Origin: Paraburkholderia ultramafica
GTDB taxonomy: Bacteria > Pseudomonadota > Gammaproteobacteria > Burkholderiales > Burkholderiaceae
Direction: 5' to 3'
Assembly: GCF_902859915.1 (NCBI RefSeq)
Contig: NZ_CADIKK010000020.1
Location: 62,001 to 126,000 of the forward strand
Length of the DNA: 64,000 bases
Shown: positions 26,773 through 35,548 of the stretch, piece after piece
Layout of the letters: each line of letters begins with the position of its first letter
Numbering within the stretch: the stretch's first letter is position 1
Notes under the pieces: generated by a model
Told to the model about the DNA's origin: nothing
Databases searched by the model: none
What the model saw: the letters and a program-made list of their open reading frames with translations, nothing else
Program-made: the position numbers and the translations under genes

Positions 26773-27882
26773 ATGAAAATCTTCAAACTGCCCGATCTCG
26801 GTGAAGGCTTGCAGGAAGCGGAGATCGTCGAGTGGCACGTCAAGAGCGGCGACGACATTCGTGCCGATCAACCGCTGCTGTCGGTCGAAACGGCGAAGGC
26901 CATCGTCGATATTCCGTCACCTCAATCCGGGCGCGTCGTGAAGCTGTTCGGCCAGGTGGGCGACATCGTCCATCTGGGGGCGCCGCTCGTCGCCTTCGAA
27001 GGGGCAGCCGACGAAGCCGATTCCGGTACCGTGGTCGGCCATATGGAGGTCGGCCAGCATGTTTTGCAGGAAGCGCCGGCGGCACTTGGCGGCGGCGCGG
27101 GCGTCGGCGCGACCAAGGCGATCCCGGCGGTGCGGGCGCTCGCGCGCAAGCTGGATGTCGATCTGGCGATGGTGACGCCGTCGGGGCCGGACGGTCTCAT
27201 CACGGCGGCGGACGTGCAGCGCGTCGCGAAGATACTCGCCGATCTCGGTCCGCCCGAGGTGCTGCGCGGCGTGCGGCGCGCGATGGCGCAGAACATGGCG
27301 CGCGCGCAGAGCGAGGTGGCGGCGGCGACCGTCATCGACGACGCCGACATTCATGTCTGGCCGCCGCATACCGATGTGACGATCCGCCTGGTCCGTGCAC
27401 TGGTGGCCGGATGCCGCGCCGAACCGGCGCTCAACGCATGGTTCGACGGACATGCGGGACGGCGCCACGTGCTGGAGAAGGTCGATCTCGGCATCGCCGT
27501 CGATCTGCCGGATGGCCTCTTCGTGCCGGTATTACGCAACGTCGCGCACCGCAACGCAGCGGATCTGCGCGGGGGGCTCGACCGGATGCGTGCCGACATC
27601 CGGGCACGCAAGATTCCACCGGAAGAACTGCGCGGCAATACGATCACACTGTCGAACTTCGGCATGATCGCCGGCAAATACGCGGCTGCGGTTGTCGTGC
27701 CGCCCACTGTCGCGATTCTCGGAGCGGGGCGCATTCACGAGCAGGTCGTAGCGGCAAGCGGGGTTCCGGCTGTGCATCGGATCTTGCCGCTTAGTCTGAC
27801 GTTCGACCATCGGGTGGTCACGGGCGGTGAAGCGGCACGTTTTCTCGCCGCGGCGATTGCGGATCTGCAGATGGCGCAGTAA
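26773..27882 (+). CDS. Dihydrolipoamide acyltransferase (E2)
   Basis: The 369-aa protein has one lipoyl domain (lipoylated Lys42 in SVETAKAIVD), a peripheral-subunit-binding domain at about 116-150 (IPAVRALARKLDVDLAMV), and a catalytic domain from about 165. The active-site block reads DHRVVTGGE near residue 345, where most E2 enzymes have DHRxxDG; the Asp is Thr. It is also shorter than multi-lipoyl E2s. No E3 (lipoamide dehydrogenase) gene follows, so E3 must come from elsewhere. Confidence 0.92.
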   Translation: MKIFKLPDLGEGLQEAEIVEWHVKSGDDIRADQPLLSVETAKAIVDIPSPQSGRVVKLFGQVGDIVHLGAPLVAFEGAADEADSGTVVGHMEVGQHVLQEAPAALGGGAGVGATKAIPAVRALARKLDVDLAMVTPSGPDGLITAADVQRVAKILADLGPPEVLRGVRRAMAQNMARAQSEVAAATVIDDADIHVWPPHTDVTIRLVRALVAGCRAEPALNAWFDGHAGRRHVLEKVDLGIAVDLPDGLFVPVLRNVAHRNAADLRGGLDRMRADIRARKIPPEELRGNTITLSNFGMIAGKYAAAVVVPPTVAILGAGRIHEQVVAASGVPAVHRILPLSLTFDHRVVTGGEAARFLAAAIADLQMAQ

Positions 27883-27936
27883 CCGTGTTCGAGCGCGGGT
27901 ATCTGGACCGCAGTCAAAAACCGATTGGCCGCTGTG

Positions 27937-28398
27937 ATGAATCTGGATTTTCGGCAGGCTGTATCCGGAGACTCGGAATGGCTATTTGACACGTACCAGC
28001 GGACCATGAGGGGTTTCGTTACCTCAGCGTGTGGCTGGGATGAGGACTTGCAGCAAGCGGGGTTTGCAAAAAGCCTTCGCCAGGGTTCTTGTCAGGTAGT
28101 GACGTGCGAAGGCAACCGATGCGGGTTTGTGCACTGGGAGGTCGAACCAGATCTGGTCTGGCTGAGGATGCTTTGTATCGTGCCGTCCATGCAGCACAAG
28201 TCGATCGGCAGTGAAGCGCTTGCCAGGCTCATGTCGTTGTCCAGTTCCTTACGAAAACCGCTGTACTTGAATGTTTTCGTATGCAACCGGGTGGCCTATG
28301 AGTGGTACCGGCGACTCGGTTTTGTCGAAATCGACAACGATGGCAAGGTCTCTACATTGACGCTTGCTCCCTGGTTGCTACCGGCCCAAATGGAGTGA
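27937..28398 (+). CDS. GNAT-family N-acetyltransferase
   Basis: The 153-aa protein has the GNAT order: an N-terminal helix pair (GDSEWLFDTYQRTMRGFV), a strand LVWLRMLCIVP, a loop QHKSIGSEALARL that replaces the standard QxxGxG acetyl-CoA loop in degenerate form, and VAYEWYRRLGFVE. I use ATG 27937; an upstream TTG at 27925 would add four residues. It lies 54 bp after the E2 gene, possibly in the same transcript. Substrate unknown. Confidence 0.8.
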   Translation: MNLDFRQAVSGDSEWLFDTYQRTMRGFVTSACGWDEDLQQAGFAKSLRQGSCQVVTCEGNRCGFVHWEVEPDLVWLRMLCIVPSMQHKSIGSEALARLMSLSSSLRKPLYLNVFVCNRVAYEWYRRLGFVEIDNDGKVSTLTLAPWLLPAQME

Positions 28399-28487
28399 CG
28401 TGTGCAACCTTCCAGGTACCATGTCCAGCGCGAACGGCCACGCTCGGTCACATGATCCGTCCAAACACGATCTGCGACCGTCCGTTG

Positions 28488-28640
28488 TCAGTGGCGGGTC
28501 CGGTCCCACCAGTCGTAGTGGTCAAGGTTGCGAAGGAGTTGGCGCCGGCGGTGCTCACGCCGATAGTGGCCGGCCACGAACGTTGACGCGATCACCAGCA
28601 CAAACGAGCCCATCACAATACCTACCCACGAATCGCTCAT
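28488..28640 (-). CDS. Small membrane protein, 50 aa, uncharacterised
   Basis: A 51-codon frame starts at ATG 28640 after AGGAGA (5-nt gap). The peptide has one hydrophobic segment (VGIVMGSFVLVIASTFVAG, residues 6-24) followed by a very basic/aromatic tail (HYRREHRRRQLLRNLD, then HYDWWDRTRH), consistent with an inner-membrane miniprotein, tail in the cytoplasm. It lies downstream of phaB in the same direction. No family recognised; ribosome site and composition support translation. Confidence 0.6.
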   Translation of the reverse strand: MSDSWVGIVMGSFVLVIASTFVAGHYRREHRRRQLLRNLDHYDWWDRTRH

Positions 28641-28735
28641 TGCATTCTCCTGCACGGTTACGTTGCCGACTCAGGCGATCAACCGGGTGCCCGTCGATCC
28701 GGGAACGCGGTTGCCATCGCCATCCCTGTTGTGCA

Positions 28736-28760
28736 GTGAACCGGCCGCAGGCCGGCTCAC
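28736..28760. terminator. Strong hairpin 3' of phaB, no T tract
   Basis: GTGA(A)CCGGCC pairs with GGCCGG(C)TCAC across a 3-nt loop, giving an 11-position stem with one mismatch. It follows the phaB stop by about 30 bp and precedes the 50-aa gene. There is no T run on either side, so it may stabilise the mRNA end instead of terminating transcription. Confidence 0.4.
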
Positions 28761-28790
28761 CTCCGTCGCCCAGTTGCAGGCCGGAGTGTT

Positions 28791-29534
28791 TCACTGCAGG
28801 TGCTGGCCACCATTGATCGCGATGTTGGCTCCGGTCACGAAAGCCGCTTCACGCGAGCACAGGTACAGAACCAGCGCGGCCACTTCGTCCGGCTGCCCGA
28901 GGCGGCCGACCGGAATCTGCGGAATGATCTTGCTGTCAAGAATGTCCTGAGGCACCGCCGTGACCATCTTTGTGGCGATAAAGCCGGGCGAGATCGTGTT
29001 GACGGTGACGCCTTTCTTCGCCACTTCGAGCGCCAGCGACTTCGTAAAGCCGTGCATGCCGGCTTTGGCGGCCGCATAGTTCGTCTGACCGAAACCGCCC
29101 TTGGAGCCAATGATCGACGACACGTTGATGATGCGGCCCCAGCCTCGTTCAACCATGCTGTCGCACCACGGCTTCGTCATGTTGAACACCGAGTCGAGAT
29201 TGGTGCGGATCACCGCATCCCAATTGACCTTGTCGAGTTTCTTGAAGCCCGCGTCCCGTGTGATGCCGGCGTTATTGATCAGGATGTCGACCGGGCCGAC
29301 TTCCGCCTTGATCCGCTGCGCGCATAGCTGGCACGAGTCGTAGTCGGCGACATCGACGGCATAGGCGCGGAATTCCCGCCCGTCGGCCTCCATGCGGGCC
29401 AGCCACTGGTCCGCGCGGGTATTCTGCGGCGAGCAGGTGACCACCACGGCATAGCCAGCGTCATGTAGTTTGATGCTGATCGCTTCACCGAGTCCACCCA
29501 TCCCGCCTGTGACCAGGGCAACCTGTTTCGTCAT
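28791..29534 (-). CDS. phaB: Acetoacetyl-CoA reductase
   Basis: The 247-aa SDR protein has VALVTGGMGGLGEAISIKL for NADPH, NNAGITRDAGFKK, the Ser in INVSSIIGSKGGFGQTNY and YAAAKAG, and the GFIATKMVTAVP substrate loop seen in PhaB of Cupriavidus and Burkholderia. It reduces acetoacetyl-CoA to (R)-3-hydroxybutyryl-CoA for polyhydroxybutyrate. ATG 29534 gives the family-standard length. The phasin gene lies 148 bp upstream on the same strand. Confidence 0.93.
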   Translation of the reverse strand: MTKQVALVTGGMGGLGEAISIKLHDAGYAVVVTCSPQNTRADQWLARMEADGREFRAYAVDVADYDSCQLCAQRIKAEVGPVDILINNAGITRDAGFKKLDKVNWDAVIRTNLDSVFNMTKPWCDSMVERGWGRIINVSSIIGSKGGFGQTNYAAAKAGMHGFTKSLALEVAKKGVTVNTISPGFIATKMVTAVPQDILDSKIIPQIPVGRLGQPDEVAALVLYLCSREAAFVTGANIAINGGQHLQ

Positions 29535-29682
29535 CTCACTTGTCTCCGGTAAAGGGAGGCGATCCTCGCTCATACGGAACGGCGATTTTCGCCCAATGGC
29601 CGGCGCAGATGCGCGCCAGCATCAACAGGATTCCTTCGTATGACGCAGTTGACTGGCTCGGGCGCCAGGCCCGCCTGGGCGA

Positions 29683-30249
29683 CTATCGTTTGGCGCCCGC
29701 CGACACTTGCTCGGCAGTGCGCTGCGCAGTCTTCGATGCAGTGGTCGCAACGGCGTCCAAGCTGCTTTCGGCGAGCCGCGCCGCCTGCTGGCTGGTTTTC
29801 TGCAGGCTTTCGACCAGCGCATGAGTGGCGCTAATCGCCGACTTCCATCCAGCGATGGCGGCTTCGGAACCCGCCGGTGCGCTTCTGGCAACATTTTCGA
29901 CGAGCGTTTGCACCCGGTGGTTATACGCATCGTATTGCGTCTGCGCGAGCTGCGCGAATTCGCCCTGGGTGGCTGACACGATCTCGAACAGCTGACGGCT
30001 GTACGACTGCACTTTTTCTGCCGTCGGCGCGACGAGACCGGCTTGCAGCGTGAGCCACTCTTGCGGATCCTTGACGGAGAATGCTTTCAGTGCGTTCTGC
30101 TGAGTTTCCGCCAGCGTCGACTGGATCGTTTTCAGATTCAGTTCAGCCAGCTTCTCCACCCCCTCGACTACCTTGGTGGCCAGCCTGTACGCGGCGTCAA
30201 GGTTGGCCTTATGGGATGCTGCAATCTGCTCCGGGGTTGATAGATTCAT
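29683..30249 (-). CDS. phaP: Phasin family protein (PHA granule-associated)
   Basis: The 188-aa protein is almost entirely amphipathic helix: NLDAAYRLATKVVEGVEKLA, LNLKTIQSTLAETQQNALKA, and FEIVSATQGEFAQLAQTQYD, matching the phasin_2 family of beta-proteobacteria. Phasins coat PHB granules and control their number and size. The C-terminus is Ala/Thr/Ser-rich. It is upstream of phaB, so both probably respond to the same carbon-storage signals. Symbol phaP is by family; several paralogues are usual per genome. Confidence 0.9.
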   Translation of the reverse strand: MNLSTPEQIAASHKANLDAAYRLATKVVEGVEKLAELNLKTIQSTLAETQQNALKAFSVKDPQEWLTLQAGLVAPTAEKVQSYSRQLFEIVSATQGEFAQLAQTQYDAYNHRVQTLVENVARSAPAGSEAAIAGWKSAISATHALVESLQKTSQQAARLAESSLDAVATTASKTAQRTAEQVSAGAKR

Positions 30250-30500
30250 CGCGAAACTCCTGAGGCGACCCTGCACCTTTCCGATCAATCGGATAGCAAT
30301 GGGCGCGCCGCGGTCATGTGGACGGACTGGCGAAAAGCACGAGTGCAATGCGGACCGCATATTGCACGCGCCAGCATGTTAATAGTAGTACTAATTTGGC
30401 TATTGAATCACTTATCCCGATGACAAGAAACTGTATTGCTTGCCGGAGGAGGTGAGCGCCGAAATTTATGAAGCGGACCACGATCCGCTAACGAAAGTCG

Positions 30501-30698
30501 TTAGCCGAACCGCGTGACAGCTTTGAGTACGGAAACGCCATCGCTGGTTATCTGGGGGCGCTGTTGGCCCGATGGTAGTGTTTCCAGCGCGACGAGTTGG
30601 TGTTCGAGCAAAATATCCAGTTCCGCACGATCCAGCCCGAGTTGATCGGGCGCGTTCTTGACCAGCATTAAGGTTGCGAACTCATGAGGACTCAGCAT
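30501..30698 (-). CDS. Small hypothetical protein, 65 aa
   Basis: Starts MLSPHEFATLMLVKNAPDQL at ATG 30698 with AGGAGA 6 nt upstream. The layout (helix, helix, LEHQLVALETL, then a strand-like PQITSDGVSVLKAV) looks like a truncated winged-helix, a form common among burkholderial miniproteins next to PHB/stress genes. It is soluble and acidic. Function unknown. Confidence 0.65.
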   Translation of the reverse strand: MLSPHEFATLMLVKNAPDQLGLDRAELDILLEHQLVALETLPSGQQRPQITSDGVSVLKAVTRFG

Positions 30699-31217
30699 CT
30701 TTGTCTCCTGTTGATAGGTGTCAATTTGCTGGAAAGCTCAACCATTCTCGCGTGACAGTTGTGATCCCGCCTCGCGAAATGTGGCTATTGCGCATGATTC
30801 ATTCTCACCGGATGCCGACTTCGCGTCCGGGGAAGTCATCTTAATGTTTCCCCATCCACATAATCAATATGCTGGATCCATCTTTTTCCTGACAATTGCA
30901 TTCGAATAGCGGGCCGCGGGTTGCAGGCATGTGGGCGTGTTCCCCGTCGGTAAAGGCGTTTGAAAATGTTCAGACGTATGGTTCGCCAACTTGTCGCACG
31001 ATCGTTCGGGAGGGTAAACGACAGCTCAGTTTGTCTGATAATAGTAGGTGCTTCAAAAAGTGCAACGTCTGTTCCGGGCGGTTTCAAACGTGAAGCGCAA
31101 CACTACCGGCGATGGCGTATCACACGCCGGTCGAGATCCAGACTCGCCTGCATCTGCAGGGCCGGCAGATGGTCTTACTCCCGATGAATATCGGATGACG
31201 GCGCAGGTTCACGCTGG
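30699..31217. other. Intergenic region, 519 bp
   Basis: AT-richer than its surroundings around 30835-30900 and 31020-31060. No supported gene on either strand. Confidence 0.45.
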
Positions 31218-31634
31218 CTAGTGGACCATCGTCACCGGCGTGACTGTGCGCGTTGATAAACCGGCCAGCGTCAACAGTCTGCGGAAGAATCCCATATGGC
31301 TGGCGTCGATGACCATGACGTCCGGCTGGGTCGTTGCGGCGTAGGCGGCAATCGCCTTGATGCGCGAACCGAAGACCCGTTTCCATTTATAAGGGACGCC
31401 GGCTTCTTCGAGAATCGCGCGGGCGTCGATCAACGCGTCTAGCATGGCCTGCTTTTCCAGCCGCACCAGCGAGCTCCTGGTATGAAAAGCGGCGGCTCGG
31501 CCTTGATCGATGGGTTCGAGCACTTCCAGCAGTTCCACTTCGGTTACGCAGCGCTCAAGAAACATGAACGCCGCAAAGCGCGCGGCCTCGGCTGCGCCTC
31601 TGCGATCGAGGACAGGGATCAGCATTCGTATCAT
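31218..31634 (-). CDS. Universal stress protein (UspA) family
   Basis: The 138-aa product has the Usp fold order: MIRMLIPVLD strand, a long helix with ARFAAFMFLERC, ALIDARAILEEAGVPYKW, and DVMVIDASHMGFFRRLL. The usual ATP-binding G2xG9xG(S/T) pattern is not intact (SHMGFFRRLLTLAGLSTRT), placing it in the non-nucleotide-binding UspA-like class. It is transcribed in the same direction as kdpE, 341 bp downstream of it, and could be part of the same stress response. Confidence 0.82.
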   Translation of the reverse strand: MIRMLIPVLDRRGAAEAARFAAFMFLERCVTEVELLEVLEPIDQGRAAAFHTRSSLVRLEKQAMLDALIDARAILEEAGVPYKWKRVFGSRIKAIAAYAATTQPDVMVIDASHMGFFRRLLTLAGLSTRTVTPVTMVH

Positions 31635-31975
31635 TGAGAACTCCGTTGCGCCAAGCCAAACGAATACGATGCTTTCATTTCCACTCTCCGGATGAACCAG
31701 CGCGGCCGCGACTGCCTGATGTCTGCTCGTGGGACGTCGCGTTTCATTGTCCCTTGCGTATCGTGAGCTTAGCTAAAGGGGCGTTAACTTCGCGTAAAAA
31801 GTTGCGGTTAGTGCCGGCGGCATGTCGGCAAGGGCCGCCGGCGCAAGGTATAAAAATCCTGTCAGGCTGGCGGCGAGTCAGCAGCCGTCTCGACGCGCAT
31901 CGCGGCCGGCATGGCCGATCCGGCTTTGACTTGCTGAGCGCCGCGTCGATTCAACGGTTGGGCTGCTTTTGTCTT
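31635..31975. other. Intergenic region between usp and kdpE with a perfect hairpin
   Basis: Contains a 9-bp perfect inverted repeat GCCGGCGGC (31813-31821) and GCCGCCGGC (31834-31842), probably marking the kdpE transcript end. At 31781-31807 the minus strand reads ACTTTTTACGCGAAGTTAAC, similar to sequence ahead of the kdp operon. No gene seen. Confidence 0.45.
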
Positions 31976-32674
31976 TCAGTGCACACCCATGAGCCTATAA
32001 CCCACACCAGACTCGGTGATGATGTGTTCAGGCCGCGCCGGATCGCGTTCGAGCTTGTGGCGCAGATGCCCCATGTAGATCCGCAAGTAGTGGTGGTTGT
32101 CCATTTGCGCGGGGCCCCACACCTCGCTCAGTAGCTGACGATGGGTCAAAACCCGTCCGGCATGGCGCACCAGGGTCGATAACAGTCGATATTCCGTCGG
32201 GCTCAGATGAACGATCCGGCTGTCGCGCATGACTTTCCGGTCGCCAAGGTCGACGGTGACGGCGCCGAACCGAACCTGAGGCTCGCCGGCGCGGCCGCCG
32301 CAGGCTTGCCGGCGCAGGTGCGCCCGGATGCGCGCAGTCAACTCTGGCAGGCCAAATGGCTTGGTCAGATAATCGTCGGCGCCTGCATCGAGCGCGGCGA
32401 CCTTGTCTTCCTCGCTGCTTCGTGCCGAAAGAACGATCACCGGCATGGTGGACCAGCTGCGCAACTCACGGATCACATCGATACCGTCCATGTCCGGCAA
32501 GCTGAGGTCGACAATGACGATATCCGCCAGTCGCGTCGCCGCCTGGGCGAGGCCCTGCGCCCCTGCCGATGAATCGAATACCGTCATGCCATCCGCCTCG
32601 AGGCGCATGCGAACAAAGCGGCGGATGGACTTGTCATCGTCGATCACCACCACTGTAACGGTAGGCTCGCTCAT
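31976..32674 (-). CDS. kdpE: KdpE-type OmpR-family response regulator
   Basis: The 232-aa regulator has a receiver domain (acidic IDDDKS, phospho-acceptor Asp56 in DIVIVDLSLPDMDG, Lys in DDYLTKPFGLPEL) and a C-terminal winged helix (VHLSPTEYRLLSTLVRHAG, HHYLRIYMGHLRHKLE), the usual KdpE form. KdpE activates kdpFABC at low K+ after phosphorylation by KdpD. Here the gene follows kdpC by 124 bp with no kdpD. Start ATG 32674 has only a weak ribosome site. Confidence 0.92.
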   Translation of the reverse strand: MSEPTVTVVVIDDDKSIRRFVRMRLEADGMTVFDSSAGAQGLAQAATRLADIVIVDLSLPDMDGIDVIRELRSWSTMPVIVLSARSSEEDKVAALDAGADDYLTKPFGLPELTARIRAHLRRQACGGRAGEPQVRFGAVTVDLGDRKVMRDSRIVHLSPTEYRLLSTLVRHAGRVLTHRQLLSEVWGPAQMDNHHYLRIYMGHLRHKLERDPARPEHIITESGVGYRLMGVH

Positions 32675-32798
32675 GAATTCGCCACGTTGACGGCCCCGAG
32701 CTCTATGGCCGCCTTCGGCAGCCGCGCTTTCATCGATCAATCGTATCTACGCATGCTCCCTGCACGCGCCTGCGAGGTTCGCGTCGAAGCATCCTCGG
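32675..32798. other. kdpC-kdpE junction where kdpD would be expected
   Basis: The sensor kinase gene kdpD (about 2.7 kb) normally lies here. Only 124 bp remain, with a possible 19-codon frame (starts MKARLPKAAIELG) that overlaps the kdpE start region and no recognisable KdpD motif. This reads as a clean deletion or an ancestral absence. Confidence 0.6.
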
Positions 32799-33389
32799 TC
32801 AATGCATCGGCTTGAGATCGTCCAATGCCAGGTTGAGCTTGAGCACGTTGACTCGCGCCTCGCCGAGAACGCCGAACTGTCGACCTGACGTATTTTGAGC
32901 GACCAGGTCGGCCACCTGAGCGGCCGTCAGTCCGCGCGCTTTCGCCACGCGCGCCGTCTGGTAGGCCGCCGCCGCCCGGCTGATCTCGGGGTCCAGCCCG
33001 CTGCCTGAGGACGTCACCAGATCCACCGGCACCGGCTCGGACATGTCGTTACCCGCGGCCTTCAATGCGTCGATCCGGCCTTTGATTTCGTCGGCGAGCG
33101 CGGGGTTGGTGGGGCCGAGGTTTGAGCCACCCGAGCTCTGCGCGTTGTACGGCATGGGCGTGGTGGCCGACAGCCGCCCCCAGAAATAGTAAGGCGCGTC
33201 GAACTGCTGGCCGATCAGCGCGGAACCTGCCGCCTTGCCATTCTTTTCGATCAGGCTGCCGTTCGCCTGCCTCGCGAAGGCCGCGTGACTGATGGCCGTC
33301 ACGACCACCGGATAGATCACCCCGGTGATCACGGTCATCAGGATAAAGAGGACGAGTACGGGGCGAAGCAACGTTTTCATGATGTCCAC
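32799..33389 (-). CDS. kdpC: K+-transporting ATPase subunit C
   Basis: The 196-aa protein has one N-terminal membrane span (VLVLFILMTVITGVIYPVVV), then the conserved GSALIGQQFDAPYYFWGRLS, SSGGSNLGPTNPAL and GSGLDPEISRAAA motifs of KdpC, ending with FGVLGEARVNVLKLNLAL. It stabilises the KdpABC complex and assists nucleotide affinity. ATG 33389 or ATG 33380 are both usable. It follows kdpB by 10 bp. Confidence 0.96.
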   Translation of the reverse strand: MDIMKTLLRPVLVLFILMTVITGVIYPVVVTAISHAAFARQANGSLIEKNGKAAGSALIGQQFDAPYYFWGRLSATTPMPYNAQSSGGSNLGPTNPALADEIKGRIDALKAAGNDMSEPVPVDLVTSSGSGLDPEISRAAAAYQTARVAKARGLTAAQVADLVAQNTSGRQFGVLGEARVNVLKLNLALDDLKPMH

Positions 33390-33399
33390 TCTGTTGTGG

Positions 33400-35535
33400 T
33401 CAAACCCAGCCGAACGCGCGCAAGACCATGTCGATCAGCTTGATGAACGGGAATGGCAGCAGAATTCCGCCCAGCCCGTAGATCAGCAGATTGCGGCGCA
33501 ACAGCGACGCGGCACCGAGCGGCCGGTACTTCACGCCTTTGAGCGCGAGCGGAATCAGCGCCACGATGATCAACGCGTTGAAAATCACCGCCGACAGAAT
33601 GGCCGACGACGGCGAACTCAGATGCATCACATCGAGTACACGGAGCTGCGGATAGGTCGTCGCGAATGCGGCCGGGATGATGGCAAAGTACTTCGCCACA
33701 TCGTTGGCGATCGAGAACGTCGTCAGCGAGCCGCGTGTCATCAGCATCTGCTTGCCGATCTCGACGATCTCGATCAACTTGGTCGGGTTCGAATCGAGGT
33801 CGACCATGTTGCCGGCTTCTTTCGCCGCCTGCGTGCCAGTATTCATCGCCACCGCGACGTCGGCCTGCGCTAGCGCGGGGGCGTCGTTGGTGCCGTCGCC
33901 CGTCATCGCCACCAGACGGCCTTCGGCCTGGTGCGCGCGAATCGTCGTCAGCTTGGCCTCCGGCGTCACCTCGGCGAGAAAATCGTCCACGCCCGCCTCG
34001 GCGGCGATCGCAGCCGCCGTCAGCCGGTTGTCGCCCGTCACCATGATGGTTCTGATGCCCATCTTGCGCAGTTCGGCGAAGCGCTCCTTGATGCCGCCCT
34101 TCACGATGTCTTTCAACTCGATCACGCCCAGGCAGCGTGCGCCGCCTTCACCTGGGCCTTGTTGCGCAACGACCAGCGGCGTGCTGCCGCGCCGCGCGAT
34201 ATCTGTGACCGCAGCCGTCAGTTCCGCCGGAAAACGACCGCCGTGGGCTTCGACGAAATGCTTGATCGCATCGGCCGCACCCTTACGGATCTGGCGATCG
34301 GGCAGATCGACGCCACTCATGCGCGACTGCGCGCTGAACGCAAGGAAAATGGCCCGCAGCGAATGCATGTCGCGTTCGCGGATATTGAAGCGCTGCTTGG
34401 CCAACACGACGATGCTGCGGCCTTCCGGTGTTTCATCCGCAAGCGACGAGAGCTGCGCCGCGTCGGCGAGCATTTCCTCGGTAACGCCCGGCGCCGGCGT
34501 GAAAGCCGACGCCTGCCGGTTGCCAAGCGTGATCGTGCCGGTCTTGTCGAGCAGCAGCACGTCGACGTCGCCGGCGGCTTCCACCGCGCGTCCTGAAGTG
34601 GCGATCACGTTCGCCTGCATCATCCGGCTCATGCCCGCCACGCCGATCGCCGACAGCAACCCGCCGATGGTGGTCGGAATCAGGCACACCAGCAAGGCGA
34701 CCAGTGCGGTAATCGTCACCACGTGGCCAGCCTTCGCGGCTTCGACCGAAAACATCGAGAACGGCAGCAGCGTCGCGGTCGCGAACAGCAGCACGAGCGT
34801 GAGCGCGACCAGCAGGATCGTCAGGGCGATCTCATTGGGTGTCTTCTGACGCTTCGCGCCTTCCACCATGGCGATCATCCTGTCGAGGAAGGCCTCGCCC
34901 GGATTCACGCTGACACGCACGACGATCCAGTCGGACAGCACACGCGTGCCGCCCGTCACCGACGAAAAGTCGCCGCCCGACTCGCGGATCACCGGCGCGG
35001 ATTCGCCCGTGATTGCCGATTCGTCGACCGACGCGACGCCCTCGATCACTTCGCCGTCCGCCGGGATCACATCGCCGGTTTCCACCAGCACGATGTCGCC
35101 GCGGCGCAGATCGGTCGCGGTCATGATTCGGATCGGCGCCTTGGGGTGCGCCTCCTGCAGCTTCTTGGCCATCACGTCGCGCTTGGCGCTGCGCAGTGAC
35201 GCGGCCTGGGCTTTCGAGCGGCCCTCGGCGAGCGCCTCCGCAAAGTTGGCGAACAGGACCGTGAACCAGAGCCATAGCGCGATCGCGAGGATGAAACCCG
35301 CGGGCGCTTCCGCCTGGCCGCCGAGCGCGGCGATCCACAGAATGGTCGTCAGTATGCTGCCGACGTACACGCAGAACATCACCGGGTTGCGCAACTGATG
35401 GCGCGGCGCCAGCTTCCTGAACGAATCGACGAGGGCCGGCCGGGCAATGGCCGGATCAAACATCGAGCGCGCGGCGGTGCGTGCCTGACCGATGTTGCCA
35501 GGCTGATGAAGTGGCGGTTGAATACCGTTGGTCAT
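33400..35535 (-). CDS. kdpB: K+-transporting P-type ATPase subunit B
   Basis: The 711-aa protein is a P-type ATPase with the TGES actuator motif (SAITGESAPVI), the phosphorylation motif DKTGTITLGN, and hinge GDGTNDAPALAQADV. It hydrolyses ATP to drive K+ uptake through KdpA in the inner membrane. Length and motifs are complete; nothing unusual. Gene order A-B-C is conserved. Confidence 0.97.
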   Translation of the reverse strand: MTNGIQPPLHQPGNIGQARTAARSMFDPAIARPALVDSFRKLAPRHQLRNPVMFCVYVGSILTTILWIAALGGQAEAPAGFILAIALWLWFTVLFANFAEALAEGRSKAQAASLRSAKRDVMAKKLQEAHPKAPIRIMTATDLRRGDIVLVETGDVIPADGEVIEGVASVDESAITGESAPVIRESGGDFSSVTGGTRVLSDWIVVRVSVNPGEAFLDRMIAMVEGAKRQKTPNEIALTILLVALTLVLLFATATLLPFSMFSVEAAKAGHVVTITALVALLVCLIPTTIGGLLSAIGVAGMSRMMQANVIATSGRAVEAAGDVDVLLLDKTGTITLGNRQASAFTPAPGVTEEMLADAAQLSSLADETPEGRSIVVLAKQRFNIRERDMHSLRAIFLAFSAQSRMSGVDLPDRQIRKGAADAIKHFVEAHGGRFPAELTAAVTDIARRGSTPLVVAQQGPGEGGARCLGVIELKDIVKGGIKERFAELRKMGIRTIMVTGDNRLTAAAIAAEAGVDDFLAEVTPEAKLTTIRAHQAEGRLVAMTGDGTNDAPALAQADVAVAMNTGTQAAKEAGNMVDLDSNPTKLIEIVEIGKQMLMTRGSLTTFSIANDVAKYFAIIPAAFATTYPQLRVLDVMHLSSPSSAILSAVIFNALIIVALIPLALKGVKYRPLGAASLLRRNLLIYGLGGILLPFPFIKLIDMVLRAFGWV

Positions 35536-35548
35536 ACTGTCCTCGCAG

